Source of the DNA: Actinomadura syzygii
GTDB lineage: Bacteria > Actinomycetota > Actinomycetes > Streptosporangiales > Streptosporangiaceae
Direction of reading: 5' to 3'
Length of the DNA: 64,000 nt
Assembly (NCBI RefSeq): GCF_008085905.1
Contig: NZ_VSFF01000003.1
Coordinates: forward strand, 372,001-436,000
This document shows, one piece after another, positions 50,862-60,022 of this stretch (its first letter is position 1; every line of letters begins with the position of its first letter). Under the pieces are notes generated by a model. The model saw only the letters and a program-made list of their open reading frames with translations. It made no database searches and was not told the DNA's origin. The translations under genes were made by a program, and so were the position numbers.

Positions 50862-51886
50862 CGGGGGCCCACCGTCCCGCCGGCCTCGGCCGCCGGGCGC
50901 CCGGCGCACGCCAGCACCGACTTCAGGTGCTGGATCACCGCCTCCCGCAGGTCCGGCGGATCGAGCACCACGACGTCGGCGGCGAACCGCGCCAGGTACG
51001 GCGCGAACCGCTCGGCGTCGCGGAACGTCAGGACCGCCTCGTCCCACGCCCCGCCGTCCCCGTCATGCCCGTCCCCATCGGCCGGGCGGACGTCGCGGGC
51101 CCAGCGGCGCGGGCCCTGCGCCGCGCCGCGCCGCAGCCGCACCGTCGCCGGGCGCGGCTCGCTCGGCGGGTCGCCCCAGTCGAACGCGATGCGCCGCACG
51201 TCCACCCCGTCCGGGACGGTCACCGACCCGGCGGGGCCGTCCGCCCGCACGTCCCCGACGATCCGGCTCAGCCGGAACACCCGCTGCTCGTCGCGGTCGC
51301 GGTCGAACCCGACCACGTACCAGCGGCCCCGGCGGCTCACCACGCCCCACGGCTCCAGGTGCCGCCGCGCCACCGACGTCCGCCCGATGCCCTGGTAGTC
51401 GAACGCGACGGGACGGCCGTCCCGCACCGCCTCCCACAGCGCCGGGAACGACGGGTCCTGGGTGTTGACGCGCGGCTCGATCCCGACCGCGGTCGGCGCG
51501 TCGGTCTCCACCCCGGCCGCGCGCAGCTTCAGCAGCGCGCCCGACGCCGCCTCCGCCATGCTCGCCCGCTGCCACACCCGCGCCGCGAGGCCGAGCACGG
51601 CCGCCTCGTCCGGCGACAGGTGGATGTCGGGCAGCTCGTACGCCTGCGGCGGGATCCGGTAGCCGATCTCCTCGCCGCCGCCGCCCTGCTGGTCGCTGCC
51701 GACCTCCAGCGGGACGCCGAGCTCGCGGAGCTCCTCCTTGTCCCGCTCGAACATCCGCTTGAACGCCTCGTCGGAGTCGGGGTAGCCGGGCACCGCCCGG
51801 CGGATCTGCTCGGCCGTCAGATAACGCCGGGTGGCGAGCAGGCAGACCACCAGGTTGAGCAGACGCTCGGTCTTGCGCCGCGACAC
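50858..51886 (-). CDS. pafB: WYL-domain transcriptional regulator PafB
   Basis: A 342-aa WYL regulator with an N-terminal winged helix (TERLLNLVVCLLATRRYLTAEQI), WYL domain (about 150-230) and C-terminal extension. GTG 51886 is preferred (protein VSRRKTERLLN); an upstream in-frame start would add 25 residues. It works as a heterodimer with PafC. The pair lies 3.6 kb from pafA here, not directly next to it; the DUF3866, DUF3291, regulator and FKBP genes stand between. Confidence 0.93.
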   Translation of the reverse strand: MSRRKTERLLNLVVCLLATRRYLTAEQIRRAVPGYPDSDEAFKRMFERDKEELRELGVPLEVGSDQQGGGGEEIGYRIPPQAYELPDIHLSPDEAAVLGLAARVWQRASMAEAASGALLKLRAAGVETDAPTAVGIEPRVNTQDPSFPALWEAVRDGRPVAFDYQGIGRTSVARRHLEPWGVVSRRGRWYVVGFDRDRDEQRVFRLSRIVGDVRADGPAGSVTVPDGVDVRRIAFDWGDPPSEPRPATVRLRRGAAQGPRRWARDVRPADGDGHDGDGGAWDEAVLTFRDAERFAPYLARFAADVVVLDPPDLREAVIQHLKSVLACAGRPAAEAGGTVGPR

Positions 51887-51985
51887 TTCGCCATCACCTC
51901 TTCGCTCCGTCGGCCCCCGGACCGCCGCCCCGTCCCGGCCGTCCCGCGCGGACTCGAACACGCCCGCGACCGCCGCTCAGGACGC

Positions 51986-51991
51986 TACCGT
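51986..51991 (+). promoter_or_regulatory. -10 element of the leaderless DUF3866 gene
   Basis: TACCGT ends eight bases before GTG 52000 and there is no Shine-Dalgarno sequence between them. Confidence 0.45.
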
Positions 51992-51999
51992 TTCCCGGT

Positions 52000-53112
52000 G
52001 TGATCCGATGGCGCAAAGGCACAGTCGAGGGCATCCGACGCGAATGGCCCGGGGCGGTCGAGCTGGACGTCTCGATCGGGGACGACTCGATCGAGGGCGT
52101 CCCGACCGAGGACGGCGGCACCTGCCGCGCCCTCGCCTATCCCGCCCTGGTGGGACGGCCCGAGCCGGGGGACGCCGTCCTGCTCAACACTACGGCCTTG
52201 GCGATGGGCCTCGGCACCGGCGGCTACGCCATGGTCGTCGCGGTCCCCGACCGGCTGCCGCCCGACCCGTCCGGCCCCGGGCACCTCGTCAAGGCCCGCT
52301 ACACGCCGCTGCAGGCGACCGTCCTCGGCGCCGACGAGCAGGACTCCCCCCACCACGACGTCCTCCGCGACGCCGACTCCCTCGACGGCATGCCCGTCGT
52401 CGTCGCCGACCTGCACTCCGCGCTCCCGCCGATCCTCGCCGCGCTGCTCGCCGACCGGCCGTCCGCGCGGGTCGTGTACGTCATGCCGGACGGCGGAGCG
52501 CTCCCCGCGTGGTTCTCCATGTCCATCGCCCGGCTCAAGGACGCGGGCGCCCTCGCCGCCACCGTCACCGTCGGGCAGGCGTTCGGCGGCGACCTGGAGG
52601 CCGTCACCGTCCACACCGGGCTGCTCGCGGCGCGGCTCGTCCTCGGCGCGGACGCCGTCGTCCTCGCCCAGGGCCCCGGCAACCTCGGCACCGGCACCAA
52701 GTGGGGCTTCTCGGGCGTGTCGGCGGGCGAGGCCGTGAACGCCGCGGCCGTGCTCGGCGGACGCCCCGTCGGGTCCCTCCGGGTCAGCGAGGGCGACCTG
52801 CGCGAACGCCACCTCGGCGTCTCCCACCACTCCGTCACCGCCTACGGGCGCGTCGCCCTCGCCGCCGCGGACGTCCCCGTCCCCGAACTCGGCGGCGAGT
52901 TCGGCGCCCGCGTCGCCGCCGGGGCCGCGCCGCTCGGCGAGCGGCACCGGCTCGTCCCCGTCGCCGTCGACGGCCTCCACGAGACCCTCCGCGCCGCGGA
53001 GAAGGAGTGGGGCGTCCGGCTGTCCACCATGGGGCGCCGCCTCGACGAGGACCTCGCCTACTTCCTCACCGCCGCCGCCGCGGGCCGCCACACCGCCGCC
53101 CTGCTCGCCTAG
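52000..53112 (+). CDS. DUF3866 family protein
   Basis: A 370-aa protein of the actinobacterial DUF3866 family. N-terminal strands (MIRWRKGTVEGIRREWPGA) are followed by a Rossmann-like core containing VLLNTTALAMGLGTGGYAMVV and AVVLAQGPGNLGTGTKWGFSG. The second resembles a phosphate- or nucleotide-binding loop. Function is unknown. It is divergent from pafB. Probably translated from a leaderless message starting at GTG 52000. Confidence 0.82.
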   Translation: MIRWRKGTVEGIRREWPGAVELDVSIGDDSIEGVPTEDGGTCRALAYPALVGRPEPGDAVLLNTTALAMGLGTGGYAMVVAVPDRLPPDPSGPGHLVKARYTPLQATVLGADEQDSPHHDVLRDADSLDGMPVVVADLHSALPPILAALLADRPSARVVYVMPDGGALPAWFSMSIARLKDAGALAATVTVGQAFGGDLEAVTVHTGLLAARLVLGADAVVLAQGPGNLGTGTKWGFSGVSAGEAVNAAAVLGGRPVGSLRVSEGDLRERHLGVSHHSVTAYGRVALAAADVPVPELGGEFGARVAAGAAPLGERHRLVPVAVDGLHETLRAAEKEWGVRLSTMGRRLDEDLAYFLTAAAAGRHTAALLA

Positions 53113-53151
53113 GCGCCCTGCTCGCCTAGGCGCCGTGCTCGGCTAGGCGCG
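53101..53151. repeat. Three 17-base tandem repeats carrying stop codons on both strands
   Basis: CTGCTCGCCTAGGCGCC occurs at 53101-53117 and 53118-53134, then a variant GTGCTCGGCTAGGCGCG at 53135-53151. The first copy has the TAG stop of the DUF3866 gene, the third the complementary TAG stop of the convergent DUF3291 gene. The first two copies contain the palindrome CGCCTAGGCG. Confidence 0.9.
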
Positions 53152-53643
53152 CTGGACGGCGGCCGCTTCGACCGCTTCGGCCTCCTCGGCGGTGAAGGCG
53201 GAGTTGAACGTGAACGCGCGGGGCGTCGGGCCCTCCGCGCGGAGCAGGGCGAGGCGCTCCAGGGCCTCGTCCACCGTCGGGACGTGCCCGGCCGGGATCC
53301 ACCACAGGACGAGGTGCGCCTCGGCGTGCCGCCGGAACCACTCGCGGCGCCGCCGCATCGTCTCCAGGTGCGCGCTGCGGTAGACGAAGTCCCACACCGC
53401 CTCCGCCGACTCCCACACCGAGAAGTTGACCACCACGTCCGCGCCCGCGGGACGCATCCCGGTCGCGTCCGGCTGCCCCTCCTCGACCAGCCGCCACACG
53501 AAGCCGGGCGCGGCGTCGGCGAGCGCGTTCACGGGGTCGAGCAGCGCGACGAAGTCCGCCATGCGCGCGTCGTCCAGGGGGTGGATGAGGGTGGCGACGT
53601 TGAACTGGGCCAGATGCCGTCCGGGGGCGATCTCATCGGTCAT
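53143..53643 (-). CDS. DUF3291 protein
   Basis: A 166-aa protein of the DUF3291 family, a ferredoxin-like/dimeric alpha-beta barrel type fold. Typical blocks are HLAQFNVATLIHPLDDARMADF at the start, VVVNFSVWESAEAVWDFVY in the centre, and HLVLWWIPAGHVPTVDEAL. No catalytic role is known. It is convergent with the DUF3866 gene and shares the repeat at its end. Confidence 0.8.
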   Translation of the reverse strand: MTDEIAPGRHLAQFNVATLIHPLDDARMADFVALLDPVNALADAAPGFVWRLVEEGQPDATGMRPAGADVVVNFSVWESAEAVWDFVYRSAHLETMRRRREWFRRHAEAHLVLWWIPAGHVPTVDEALERLALLRAEGPTPRAFTFNSAFTAEEAEAVEAAAVQRA

Positions 53644-53675
53644 GGGATCAGCTCACCACGCCGCCTTCTTCTATG

Positions 53676-54350
53676 TCAATCTTCATTGTTTTTAGATTCG
53701 AGGGCGGTGCCGGACGGCGCCGCGGCGACGCAGCACCAGCCGGGCCGCGGGTCCATCCGCACCCGCACCGCCGAACCCTCCACCAGGCCCTCCAGCAGCG
53801 CCAGGTTCATCCCGCACACCAGCGGCGGGAACATCTCCGCCACCGCGTGGAACGGGCAGTTCCGCATCCGCAGGACGCCCTCGCCGTCGTCCACGGCAGG
53901 TTCGTAACCGCGAGCCTTCAGGAGCGCCGCCAGATCGTCGAGATCTCCGCATGATTCCGCCGGACCGCGCAGCGCCCTGCCCTGGCGCCGTGCCGCGTCC
54001 TGCACCTCCCGGTCCAGGCCCGCCGCCTCCGCCGCCTCCGCCAGCAGGCCCGCCGCCGTCCGGTAGTCCCGCGCCGGGACCGACACGGCGCGCTCCCCCG
54101 CCGCCCGCCGGTACACCTTGGCCGGACGCCCCGCACCCGGCCCCGACCGTCCCGACAACCGGCGGCTGCCCGCCTCCAGCAGGCCCGCCTCCACCAGCCG
54201 GTCCAGATGGAACGCCGCCAGCGTCCGCGTCACGCCCGCCGCCTCCGCGGCCTCGCCCCGCCCCACCTCGGCGTCCCGCGCCGCCACGAACTCGTACAGC
54301 CGCCGCCGCACCGGATCCTGCAGCAGCGCCACCGCCTCGATGTCCTCCAC
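53676..54350 (-). CDS. Helix-turn-helix regulator (COG2345-like, cysteine-containing)
   Basis: A 224-aa regulator. An ArsR-like winged helix (LLQDPVRRRLYEFVAARDAEVGR) is followed by a helical domain. The C-terminal part keeps cysteines in CPFHAVAEM, LVCGMNLAL and GWCCV, the region where SufR-type members bind an iron-sulfur cluster. Whether this one does is unknown, since the exact SufR spacing is not kept. It begins at GTG 54350. There are no suf genes nearby, and no target is evident. Confidence 0.75.
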   Translation of the reverse strand: MEDIEAVALLQDPVRRRLYEFVAARDAEVGRGEAAEAAGVTRTLAAFHLDRLVEAGLLEAGSRRLSGRSGPGAGRPAKVYRRAAGERAVSVPARDYRTAAGLLAEAAEAAGLDREVQDAARRQGRALRGPAESCGDLDDLAALLKARGYEPAVDDGEGVLRMRNCPFHAVAEMFPPLVCGMNLALLEGLVEGSAVRVRMDPRPGWCCVAAAPSGTALESKNNED

Positions 54351-54414
54351 CCCGCCATTCTAAGAACAACGAGGACCGGAATTAGAGACGGGCGGTCAGC
54401 GCGCGCCGGAGTCG

Positions 54415-54455
54415 GTGCGCGCCAGGGGTCAGTGCGCCAGGGGTCAGTGCGCGCC
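54415..54455. repeat. Imperfect tandem repeat over the FKBP gene stop codon
   Basis: GTGCGCGCCAGGGGTCA (54415-54431), GTGCGCCAGGGGTCA (54432-54446) and a partial third copy GTGCGCGCC (54447-54455). The units differ by a GC dinucleotide. Reading on the minus strand, the FKBP stop TGA is followed 15 bases later by a second in-frame TGA. Confidence 0.8.
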
Positions 54456-55403
54456 GAGGAGGTCGACGACGAAGACCAGCGTGTCCGTGCCCTTGATGCC
54501 GGACTGCGCCAGCCCCTTCGGCCCGTACCCGAGCGACGGCGGCACCACCAGCAGCACCCGGCTCCCGACCCGCTGCCCGACGAGGCCCTGGTCCCAGCCC
54601 CTGATCACCTGACCGGTGCCGATCACCACGCCGTAGGGATGCCCCGCCGACCAGGACGAGTCGAACGCCCGCCCGTCCCGCCAGAAGAACCCGCCGTACT
54701 GCAACGCCAGCAACTGCCCCTTCCGGACGGGCGGGCCGTCGCCCCGCGTCAGCGTCCGAACCTGCAGCCGCTTCGGCGGCGCCGCGTGCGGCACCGTCAC
54801 CGAAGGCGCCCTGCCCGCCGGGGCGTCCCCGACCTTCGGCAGCCCCGGCTCGTCCAAGGGCGCCTCACGCCTCCCGTGCGGGCCCGACGTCCGCGCGTAC
54901 ACCGCCCGCACGTCCAGGACGTACACGAGCGTGTCACCCGCCCCCACCTGGTGCTTCGGGTCGCCCTTCTCCCCGAAACCGTCCCGCGGCGGAATCCGCG
55001 CCACCACCCGCGACCCCGGCCGCGCCCCGTCCAGCGCCCGCGTCAACCCCGGCACCAACTGACCCGTCGGGAACGCACCCGGCTGACCCTGCGCGTAACT
55101 GCTCGCCAGCAGCTTCCGGCCGTCCCCACCCCACCGGTAACCGACATAGTCGGCCACCACCAGGTCGCCCTTGCGCGCCGCCGCCCCCTCACCCCGACGA
55201 AGGGTCTTCACCGCCAACGAACCCGACGGCCCGCCCTTCGGGAACCGCACCTCCGGCAGCTTCCCGAAATCACCGCGCACCGTCACGTCCACGCCGTCCC
55301 CGCCCGAACACGCCACGGACGACACCGACACCGCCACCAGCACCGCCACCAGCGGCGACAACCGCGAACGACGGCTCACACGGCGGCGCACACGACGACG
55401 CAA
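54444..55403 (-). CDS. Exported lipoprotein with two FKBP-type peptidyl-prolyl isomerase domains
   Basis: A 319-aa prolyl isomerase. A basic leader and hydrophobic stretch end in lipobox SVAC, so it is lipid-anchored outside the membrane. Two FKBP domains follow (about 63-165 and 208-318); the second ends with LLVVPPSLGYG and TLVFVVDLL, typical of active members, while the first is more diverged. Start is TTG 55403, six bases after GGAGGT. Its place beside pafA is the same as in other actinobacterial proteasome loci. Confidence 0.88.
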   Translation of the reverse strand: MRRRVRRRVSRRSRLSPLVAVLVAVSVSSVACSGGDGVDVTVRGDFGKLPEVRFPKGGPSGSLAVKTLRRGEGAAARKGDLVVADYVGYRWGGDGRKLLASSYAQGQPGAFPTGQLVPGLTRALDGARPGSRVVARIPPRDGFGEKGDPKHQVGAGDTLVYVLDVRAVYARTSGPHGRREAPLDEPGLPKVGDAPAGRAPSVTVPHAAPPKRLQVRTLTRGDGPPVRKGQLLALQYGGFFWRDGRAFDSSWSAGHPYGVVIGTGQVIRGWDQGLVGQRVGSRVLLVVPPSLGYGPKGLAQSGIKGTDTLVFVVDLLGAH

Positions 55404-55500
55404 CGGGGACCTCCGGGGGTGGCTCAGCGCTCCTGGCCGCTCACCCTACCGCCCAGGTGACCCGCCGGTAGCCCCCGCCGCGCGTGTCGCCGGGCGCCCC

Positions 55501-56859
55501 TCACATCCCCGCGATCAGCTTGTCGACCCGCTCGTCCACCGAACGGAACGGGTCCTTGCACAGCACCGTCCGCTGCGCCTGATCGTTCAACTTCAGATGC
55601 ACCCAGTCGACCGTGAAATCACGGCGCTTCTCCTGCGCCTTCCGAATGAACTCGCCCCGCAACCGCGCCCGCGTCGTCTGCGGCGGAACCGACTTCGCCT
55701 CGAAGATGTCCAGATCCCGCGACACCCGATCGACCGAACCCCGCTTCTCCAACAGGTAGTACAACCCGCGGTCACGATGCACGTCGTGATACGTCAGATC
55801 GAGCTGCGCCACCCGCGGCGACGACAACGGCAGATCGTACTTCCGCCGGTACCGCTCGATCAGCTTGTACTTCGTCACCCAGTCGATCTCACGCGACACC
55901 AGGTCGAGATCGCCCGTCTCCACCGCGCGGAGCGTCCGCTCCCACAGCTCCAGCACCCGCTTCGCCGTCGCGTCCCCGCCGCGCGCGTCCACGAAGTCGC
56001 GCGCCTTCCCGAAGTACTCCTTCTGGATCTCCAGCGAACTCGCCTCCCGGCCGTTCGCCAAACGCACCTTCCGCCGGCCCGTCATGTCATGGCTCACCTC
56101 GCGGATCGCCCGGATCGGGTTCTCCAGCGTCAGATCGCGCATCACCACCCCGGCCTCGATCATCCGCAGCACCAGGTCCGTCGCGCCGACCTTCAGCAGC
56201 ATCGTCGTCTCGCTCATGTTCGAGTCGCCGACGATCACGTGCAGCCGCCGGAACCGCTCCGCGTCCGCGTGCGGCTCGTCCCGCGTGTTGATGATCGGAC
56301 GCGACCGCGTCGTCGCCGACGACACGCCCTCCCAGATGTGCTCCGCCCGCTGCGACACGCAGTACACCGCGCCCCGCGGCGTCTGCAGCACCTTCCCCGC
56401 ACCGCAGATGATCTGCCGCGTCACCAGGTACGGGATCAGCACGTCCGCCAGCCGCCCGAACTCCCCGTGCCGCCCCACCAGATAGTTCTCATGACAACCG
56501 TACGAGTTGCCCGCCGAGTCGGTGTTGTTCTTGAACAGGTAGATGTCGCCCGCGATCCCCTCCTCGCGGAGCCGCCGCTCGGCATCGACCAGCAGCCCCT
56601 CCAGGATCCGCTCCCCCGCCTTGTCATGCGTCACCAGATCCACGACGCTGTCGCACTCCGGCGTCGCGTACTCCGGGTGGCTCCCCACGTCCAGGTAGAG
56701 CCGCGCCCCGTTGCGCAGGAACACATTGCTGCTACGGCCCCACGACACCACCCGCCGGAACAGATAGCGCGCCACCTCGTCCGGTGACAACCGCCGCTGA
56801 CCGCGGAAGGTACAGGTGACGCCGTACTCGTTCTCAAGCCCGAAGATGCGCCTGTCCAC
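55501..56859 (-). CDS. pafA: Pup-protein ligase PafA
   Basis: A 452-aa ligase that phosphorylates the C-terminal Glu of Pup and joins it to a substrate lysine. The glutamine-synthetase-like fold shows the N-terminal [10 protein letters not shown], the catalytic Asp57 in [17 protein letters not shown], and [18 protein letters not shown]. It lacks the Dop-specific loop after the first strand. It starts at GTG 56859 with TAGGGT six bases upstream and no ribosome site, so it is probably leaderless. Confidence 0.97.
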   Translation of the reverse strand: MDRRIFGLENEYGVTCTFRGQRRLSPDEVARYLFRRVVSWGRSSNVFLRNGARLYLDVGSHPEYATPECDSVVDLVTHDKAGERILEGLLVDAERRLREEGIAGDIYLFKNNTDSAGNSYGCHENYLVGRHGEFGRLADVLIPYLVTRQIICGAGKVLQTPRGAVYCVSQRAEHIWEGVSSATTRSRPIINTRDEPHADAERFRRLHVIVGDSNMSETTMLLKVGATDLVLRMIEAGVVMRDLTLENPIRAIREVSHDMTGRRKVRLANGREASSLEIQKEYFGKARDFVDARGGDATAKRVLELWERTLRAVETGDLDLVSREIDWVTKYKLIERYRRKYDLPLSSPRVAQLDLTYHDVHRDRGLYYLLEKRGSVDRVSRDLDIFEAKSVPPQTTRARLRGEFIRKAQEKRRDFTVDWVHLKLNDQAQRTVLCKDPFRSVDERVDKLIAGM

Positions 56860-56865
56860 ACCCCG

Positions 56866-56871
56866 ACCCTA
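56866..56871 (-). promoter_or_regulatory. -10 element of leaderless pafA
   Basis: TAGGGT on the minus strand is six bases before the GTG start. A similar TAGGGT occurs upstream of pup (60262-60267). The remaining spacer up to 57022 holds nothing else that I can name. Confidence 0.5.
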
Positions 56872-57022
56872 TGCGGCCCGGACCCCACTTGGCAGTCTCT
56901 CCACCCGACCACTTCCCACGAACCGGACAACCCCCGCACACGCCGCAGGCCCGCCGCCCCGGGGCCTCCGACCGGCCACCCCGCAGCGACGGGCCAATAC
57001 CCGCACGTCTTCCTAGCTACGA

Positions 57023-57793
57023 CTAGTCGTCGTCCGCGGTCGACGCGTCCTCGGACTCCGCGGCTTTGCCACCGCCGGACGCAGCGCCGGACGCGGCACC
57101 GCCGTCCGCCGCCGACAGCAGCTCACCGATCCGCGCCGCCGTCAACCGCTTGAACAACCGGTGCTCACGATTGCGGTCCAGAACCGCGACCTCCAGCGAC
57201 TTCGCCTCCAGCCGCCGCTCCGCGTCCTGCGCCTCCAGCGCCCGCACCGCCGTCTGCAACGCCGCCGCCAGCGCCGAACCCTCCCGGTAGCCGTCCTTCA
57301 ACGACTGCGCCACCGCCTCGGCCTGCCCGCCCATCGCCACGTAACCGTGCTCGTCCGACACCGACCCGTCGAACGTCAACCGGTAGATCTGGTCCGTCTC
57401 CGCGTCGTCGCCCACCTCCGCGACGACCAACTCCACCTCGTACGGCTTCGCCGTCTCCGTGAAGATCGTCCCCAGCGACTGCGCGTACACGTTCGCCAGC
57501 CCCCGCGCCGTCACATCACGACGGTCGTACTGGTAACCGTTGATGTCCGCGTACCGGACGCCCCCCAACCGCAGGTTCTCGAACTCGTTGTACTTCCCCA
57601 CCGCCGCGAACGCGATCCGGTCGTAGATCTCACTGATCTTGTGCAGCGCCCGGGACGGATTCTCCGCCACGAACAAGATCCCGTCGTCGTACTGCAGCAC
57701 GACCACGCTGCGGCCACGCGCGATCCCCTTGCGCGCATAGTCCGCCTTGTCCTTCATCTGCTGTTCGGGCGACACGTAGAACGGCATGGACAC
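57023..57793 (-). CDS. prcA: Proteasome alpha subunit
   Basis: A 256-aa alpha subunit forming the outer rings of the 20S particle, with N-terminal gating residues [29 protein letters not shown]. It has no catalytic Thr. GTG 57793 is preferred over ATG 57787 because it gives the same MSxPFYVSP start as known actinobacterial orthologues and is ten bases from AAGGG. The tail is Gly/Ala/Asp-rich. It lies 15 bases after prcB. Confidence 0.97.
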   Translation of the reverse strand: MSMPFYVSPEQQMKDKADYARKGIARGRSVVVLQYDDGILFVAENPSRALHKISEIYDRIAFAAVGKYNEFENLRLGGVRYADINGYQYDRRDVTARGLANVYAQSLGTIFTETAKPYEVELVVAEVGDDAETDQIYRLTFDGSVSDEHGYVAMGGQAEAVAQSLKDGYREGSALAAALQTAVRALEAQDAERRLEAKSLEVAVLDRNREHRLFKRLTAARIGELLSAADGGAASGAASGGGKAAESEDASTADDD

Positions 57794-57808
57794 CGATCTG
57801 GATCCCTT

Positions 57809-58654
57809 CTAACGCAGCGGGGCGGTCGGACCGCCCGGCGACTCGTAACGACCATCGACGACGGCCCGCGCCAACGCGCCCACCTCGTCCTCGCCCAGCC
57901 GGCGGTACCCGTCCGACGTCACCGCCGCCACCACCGGGAAGATCCCGCGCGTCAGGTCGGGCCCGCCCGTCGCCGAATCGTCGTCGGCCGCGTCGTACAA
58001 CGACTGCACGCACACCAGAGCCGCGTCCTCAGCCGACAGGTCCGCCCGGTACAGCTTCTTCAACGCACCCCGCGCGAACACCGAACCCGAACCCACCGAG
58101 TAGAAGTCCCGCTCCTCGTACCGGCCGCCCGCCGGATCGTAGGAGAAGATACGGCCCTCGTCGCGCTCCTCGTCGTACCCCGCGAACAGCGGCACCACCG
58201 CCAGCCCCTGCATCGCCATGCCCAGGTTCTGCCGCACCATCGTCGCCAGCCGGTTCGCCTTGCCCTCCACCGACAGCGTCCGGCCCTCGCGCTTCTCGTA
58301 GTGCTCCAGCTCCACCTGGAACAACCGGACCATCTCGATCCCGATGCCCGCCGTCCCCGCGATCGCGATCGCCGAGAACTCGTCCGCCCGGAATACCTTC
58401 TCGATGTCACGCTGCGCGATCATGTTGCCCGCCGTCGCCCGCCGGTCCCCCGCCATCACCACCCCGCCGGGGAAGTTCACGGCGACGATCGTCGTCCCGT
58501 GCGGGATCTCGTCCCCCGCCCGCGACGCCGGCGGCGTCCGCCTGCCGGGCAGCGACTCCGGAGAATACGCCCCCAGGAACTCCGTGAACGACGACGTGTC
58601 CGGGTTCGCGAACAACCCCGGCAGACGTCCGGTGTGCGAATCGTGGGACGCCAC
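57809..58654 (-). CDS. prcB: Proteasome beta subunit (proprotein)
   Basis: A 281-aa catalytic subunit. The propeptide of 53 residues ends in HG; the nucleophile is Thr54 ([11 protein letters not shown]). Counting from it, Asp17 and Lys33 are both in place (GDRRAT; DIEK). GTG 58654 follows GGGAG with a good spacing, and the frame further upstream has no ribosome site. It is co-transcribed with prcA. Confidence 0.97.
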   Translation of the reverse strand: MASHDSHTGRLPGLFANPDTSSFTEFLGAYSPESLPGRRTPPASRAGDEIPHGTTIVAVNFPGGVVMAGDRRATAGNMIAQRDIEKVFRADEFSAIAIAGTAGIGIEMVRLFQVELEHYEKREGRTLSVEGKANRLATMVRQNLGMAMQGLAVVPLFAGYDEERDEGRIFSYDPAGGRYEERDFYSVGSGSVFARGALKKLYRADLSAEDAALVCVQSLYDAADDDSATGGPDLTRGIFPVVAAVTSDGYRRLGEDEVGALARAVVDGRYESPGGPTAPLR

Positions 58655-58805
58655 GCGACTCCCTTCCCTCCACCATTGCACCGGCTCCAGCAACCTCACC
58701 GGCGCGGACGACTACGACCCTACTGTTCAAGGTCGCCCAAGCGCATGCCGCATGATCCTCCGCCGAGTCCGCCCACGGCGAACCCTTCCATCGCGCAACC
58801 CCGCG

Positions 58806-59915
58806 TCACCCCACCCAGGCGGGACGCCCGATGAGGACGCCCAGTTCCGGATTCGCCTTGCGGTGCCGCCCGTCCGCCTCCCAGTGCAAGGTCCAGCCGC
58901 CCGGCGGCACGTTCAGCGGATCCATGTCCGGGACGGTGAACGACAACCGCGTCCCGCCGCCCCGCGCCGGAACGGCCTTCACCAGCCCACCCGTCAGGTA
59001 GTCGGCCGCCCGCCGAAGCGCCACCGGGTCATCACGAAGCTGCCCCATGCCCGTGTTACAGCCGTGACAGGCGATCCCGCGCACCGCACCGGTCCTGTGA
59101 TCGTGATCGACGTGCTCCGCCGGGTAGTCGAAACAGGCCGCGCAGTAACCGACCTGCATCTTGAGCAACCACTCGACGTCGTCGTCGTCGATCCCATAGC
59201 GCTCTAGGCGGCGTTGTTCGCGCGAGGAGTTTCGCTTGAGCCTCGCGCGCCACTCGCTCTCGCTCCAGTGAGTCCGTCTCACGAAGACGGGGGCACCGCG
59301 TTCGAGGATCAGACGCCTCGCGTGGGAGCCGTCCAGTTCCAGGTACTCCGCCGCAAGGCGCAGACGCTCCGGGTTGTCTTCGAACTGGCCGAGCGCCCCG
59401 TTGCACTTGAAGCACAGGATGCGACGGACGAGCCCGGTCATGTGGTCGTGGTCGACGTGCTTTGGCTCCTCACGGAGACAGATGACGCAGACACCACCCT
59501 GCTCCGCGATCATCTCCTCAACCTGCTTCTCGGTGATTCCGTATCGCAGCTTGAGCAGATAGTTGCGCCCGCTCCCGTGGTTGCGCGCCCTGTTCGCCGC
59601 CATGATTTTGTTGTGGCACGGGCGACAGTAGTTCGCGATACCAGATTTCTGTGCGCGGTTACTGCCGAAGTCGGCGATCGACTTGATCTCTTCGCAACCC
59701 GGGCAGTACTTCATCCCGTCGGGCACGTCGGAGTGCCTTCTATATACTCGGGTGGGCTTGCCCAGTTTTGCCTGCTTGTTCCGGTATGAACGGCTATTAC
59801 GCAAACCGAAGCATGCTTTGCAGTAGGGCGCCAGCCCATCCGGAGCCGCTTTGCGTTTCCAGAACTCGGATGCGGACTTGACCTCACCACAGTCCGAACA
59901 CTTTTTCGAAGACAT
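58806..59915 (-). CDS. Tandem HNH/recombination endonuclease VII-type protein in the proteasome locus
   Basis: A 369-aa putative nuclease built from duplicated parts. Two zinc ribbons come first (Cys6, 9, 32, 35 and Cys71, 74, 97, 100). Two endonuclease VII/HNH domains follow, about 143-192 and 258-308. Each has a CxxC pair, the metal/catalytic string HVDHDH (His153-His158; His268-His273) and a second CxxC (168/171; 283/286), so both look intact. The last 55 residues are unassigned. The first half is poorer in GC than the second. The start codon is inside a 14-pair inverted repeat. A role in the Pup system is suggested only by position. Confidence 0.85.
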   Translation of the reverse strand: MSSKKCSDCGEVKSASEFWKRKAAPDGLAPYCKACFGLRNSRSYRNKQAKLGKPTRVYRRHSDVPDGMKYCPGCEEIKSIADFGSNRAQKSGIANYCRPCHNKIMAANRARNHGSGRNYLLKLRYGITEKQVEEMIAEQGGVCVICLREEPKHVDHDHMTGLVRRILCFKCNGALGQFEDNPERLRLAAEYLELDGSHARRLILERGAPVFVRRTHWSESEWRARLKRNSSREQRRLERYGIDDDDVEWLLKMQVGYCAACFDYPAEHVDHDHRTGAVRGIACHGCNTGMGQLRDDPVALRRAADYLTGGLVKAVPARGGGTRLSFTVPDMDPLNVPPGGWTLHWEADGRHRKANPELGVLIGRPAWVG

Positions 59916-59946
59916 GGGCGGGACTTTAGCAGCCCGCCCATGTCTT
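59909..59946 (-). promoter_or_regulatory. Perfect 14-pair inverted repeat covering the endonuclease VII-type start codon
   Basis: AAGACATGGGCGGG (59909-59922) pairs exactly with CCCGCCCATGTCTT (59933-59946) around a ten-base spacer. In the minus-strand message the second arm includes the ATG of the endonuclease VII-type gene (59913-59915), so the start would be hidden if the hairpin forms. No Shine-Dalgarno sequence is seen outside it. Confidence 0.75.
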
Positions 59947-59992
59947 TACCGTCAACTTTTTGTTTGGCGAGCGATACACCCTCGCCTAGCAT

Positions 59993-60016
59993 TCGGACAT
60001 TATTTGATATGTCCGA
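59993..60016 (-). terminator. Hairpin just after pup
   Basis: TCGGACAT (59993-60000) and ATGTCCGA (60009-60016) form eight perfect pairs around TATTTGAT, six bases past the pup stop, in an AT-rich setting. It may terminate the pup message or lessen readthrough into the endonuclease VII-type gene. Confidence 0.55.
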
Positions 60017-60022
60017 TTTATA

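Noticed and set aside
57012..57027. CTAGCTACGACTAG-like string near the prcA stop, similar to the operator at 28324-28341
   Set aside because: It lacks the perfect arms of the other site and sits at a gene end, away from any promoter.
58806..59915. Homing endonuclease or mobile intron explanation for the HNH gene
   Set aside because: No intron or intein boundary interrupts a neighbouring gene. The flanking genes pup and prcB are complete, and the gene stands free between them.
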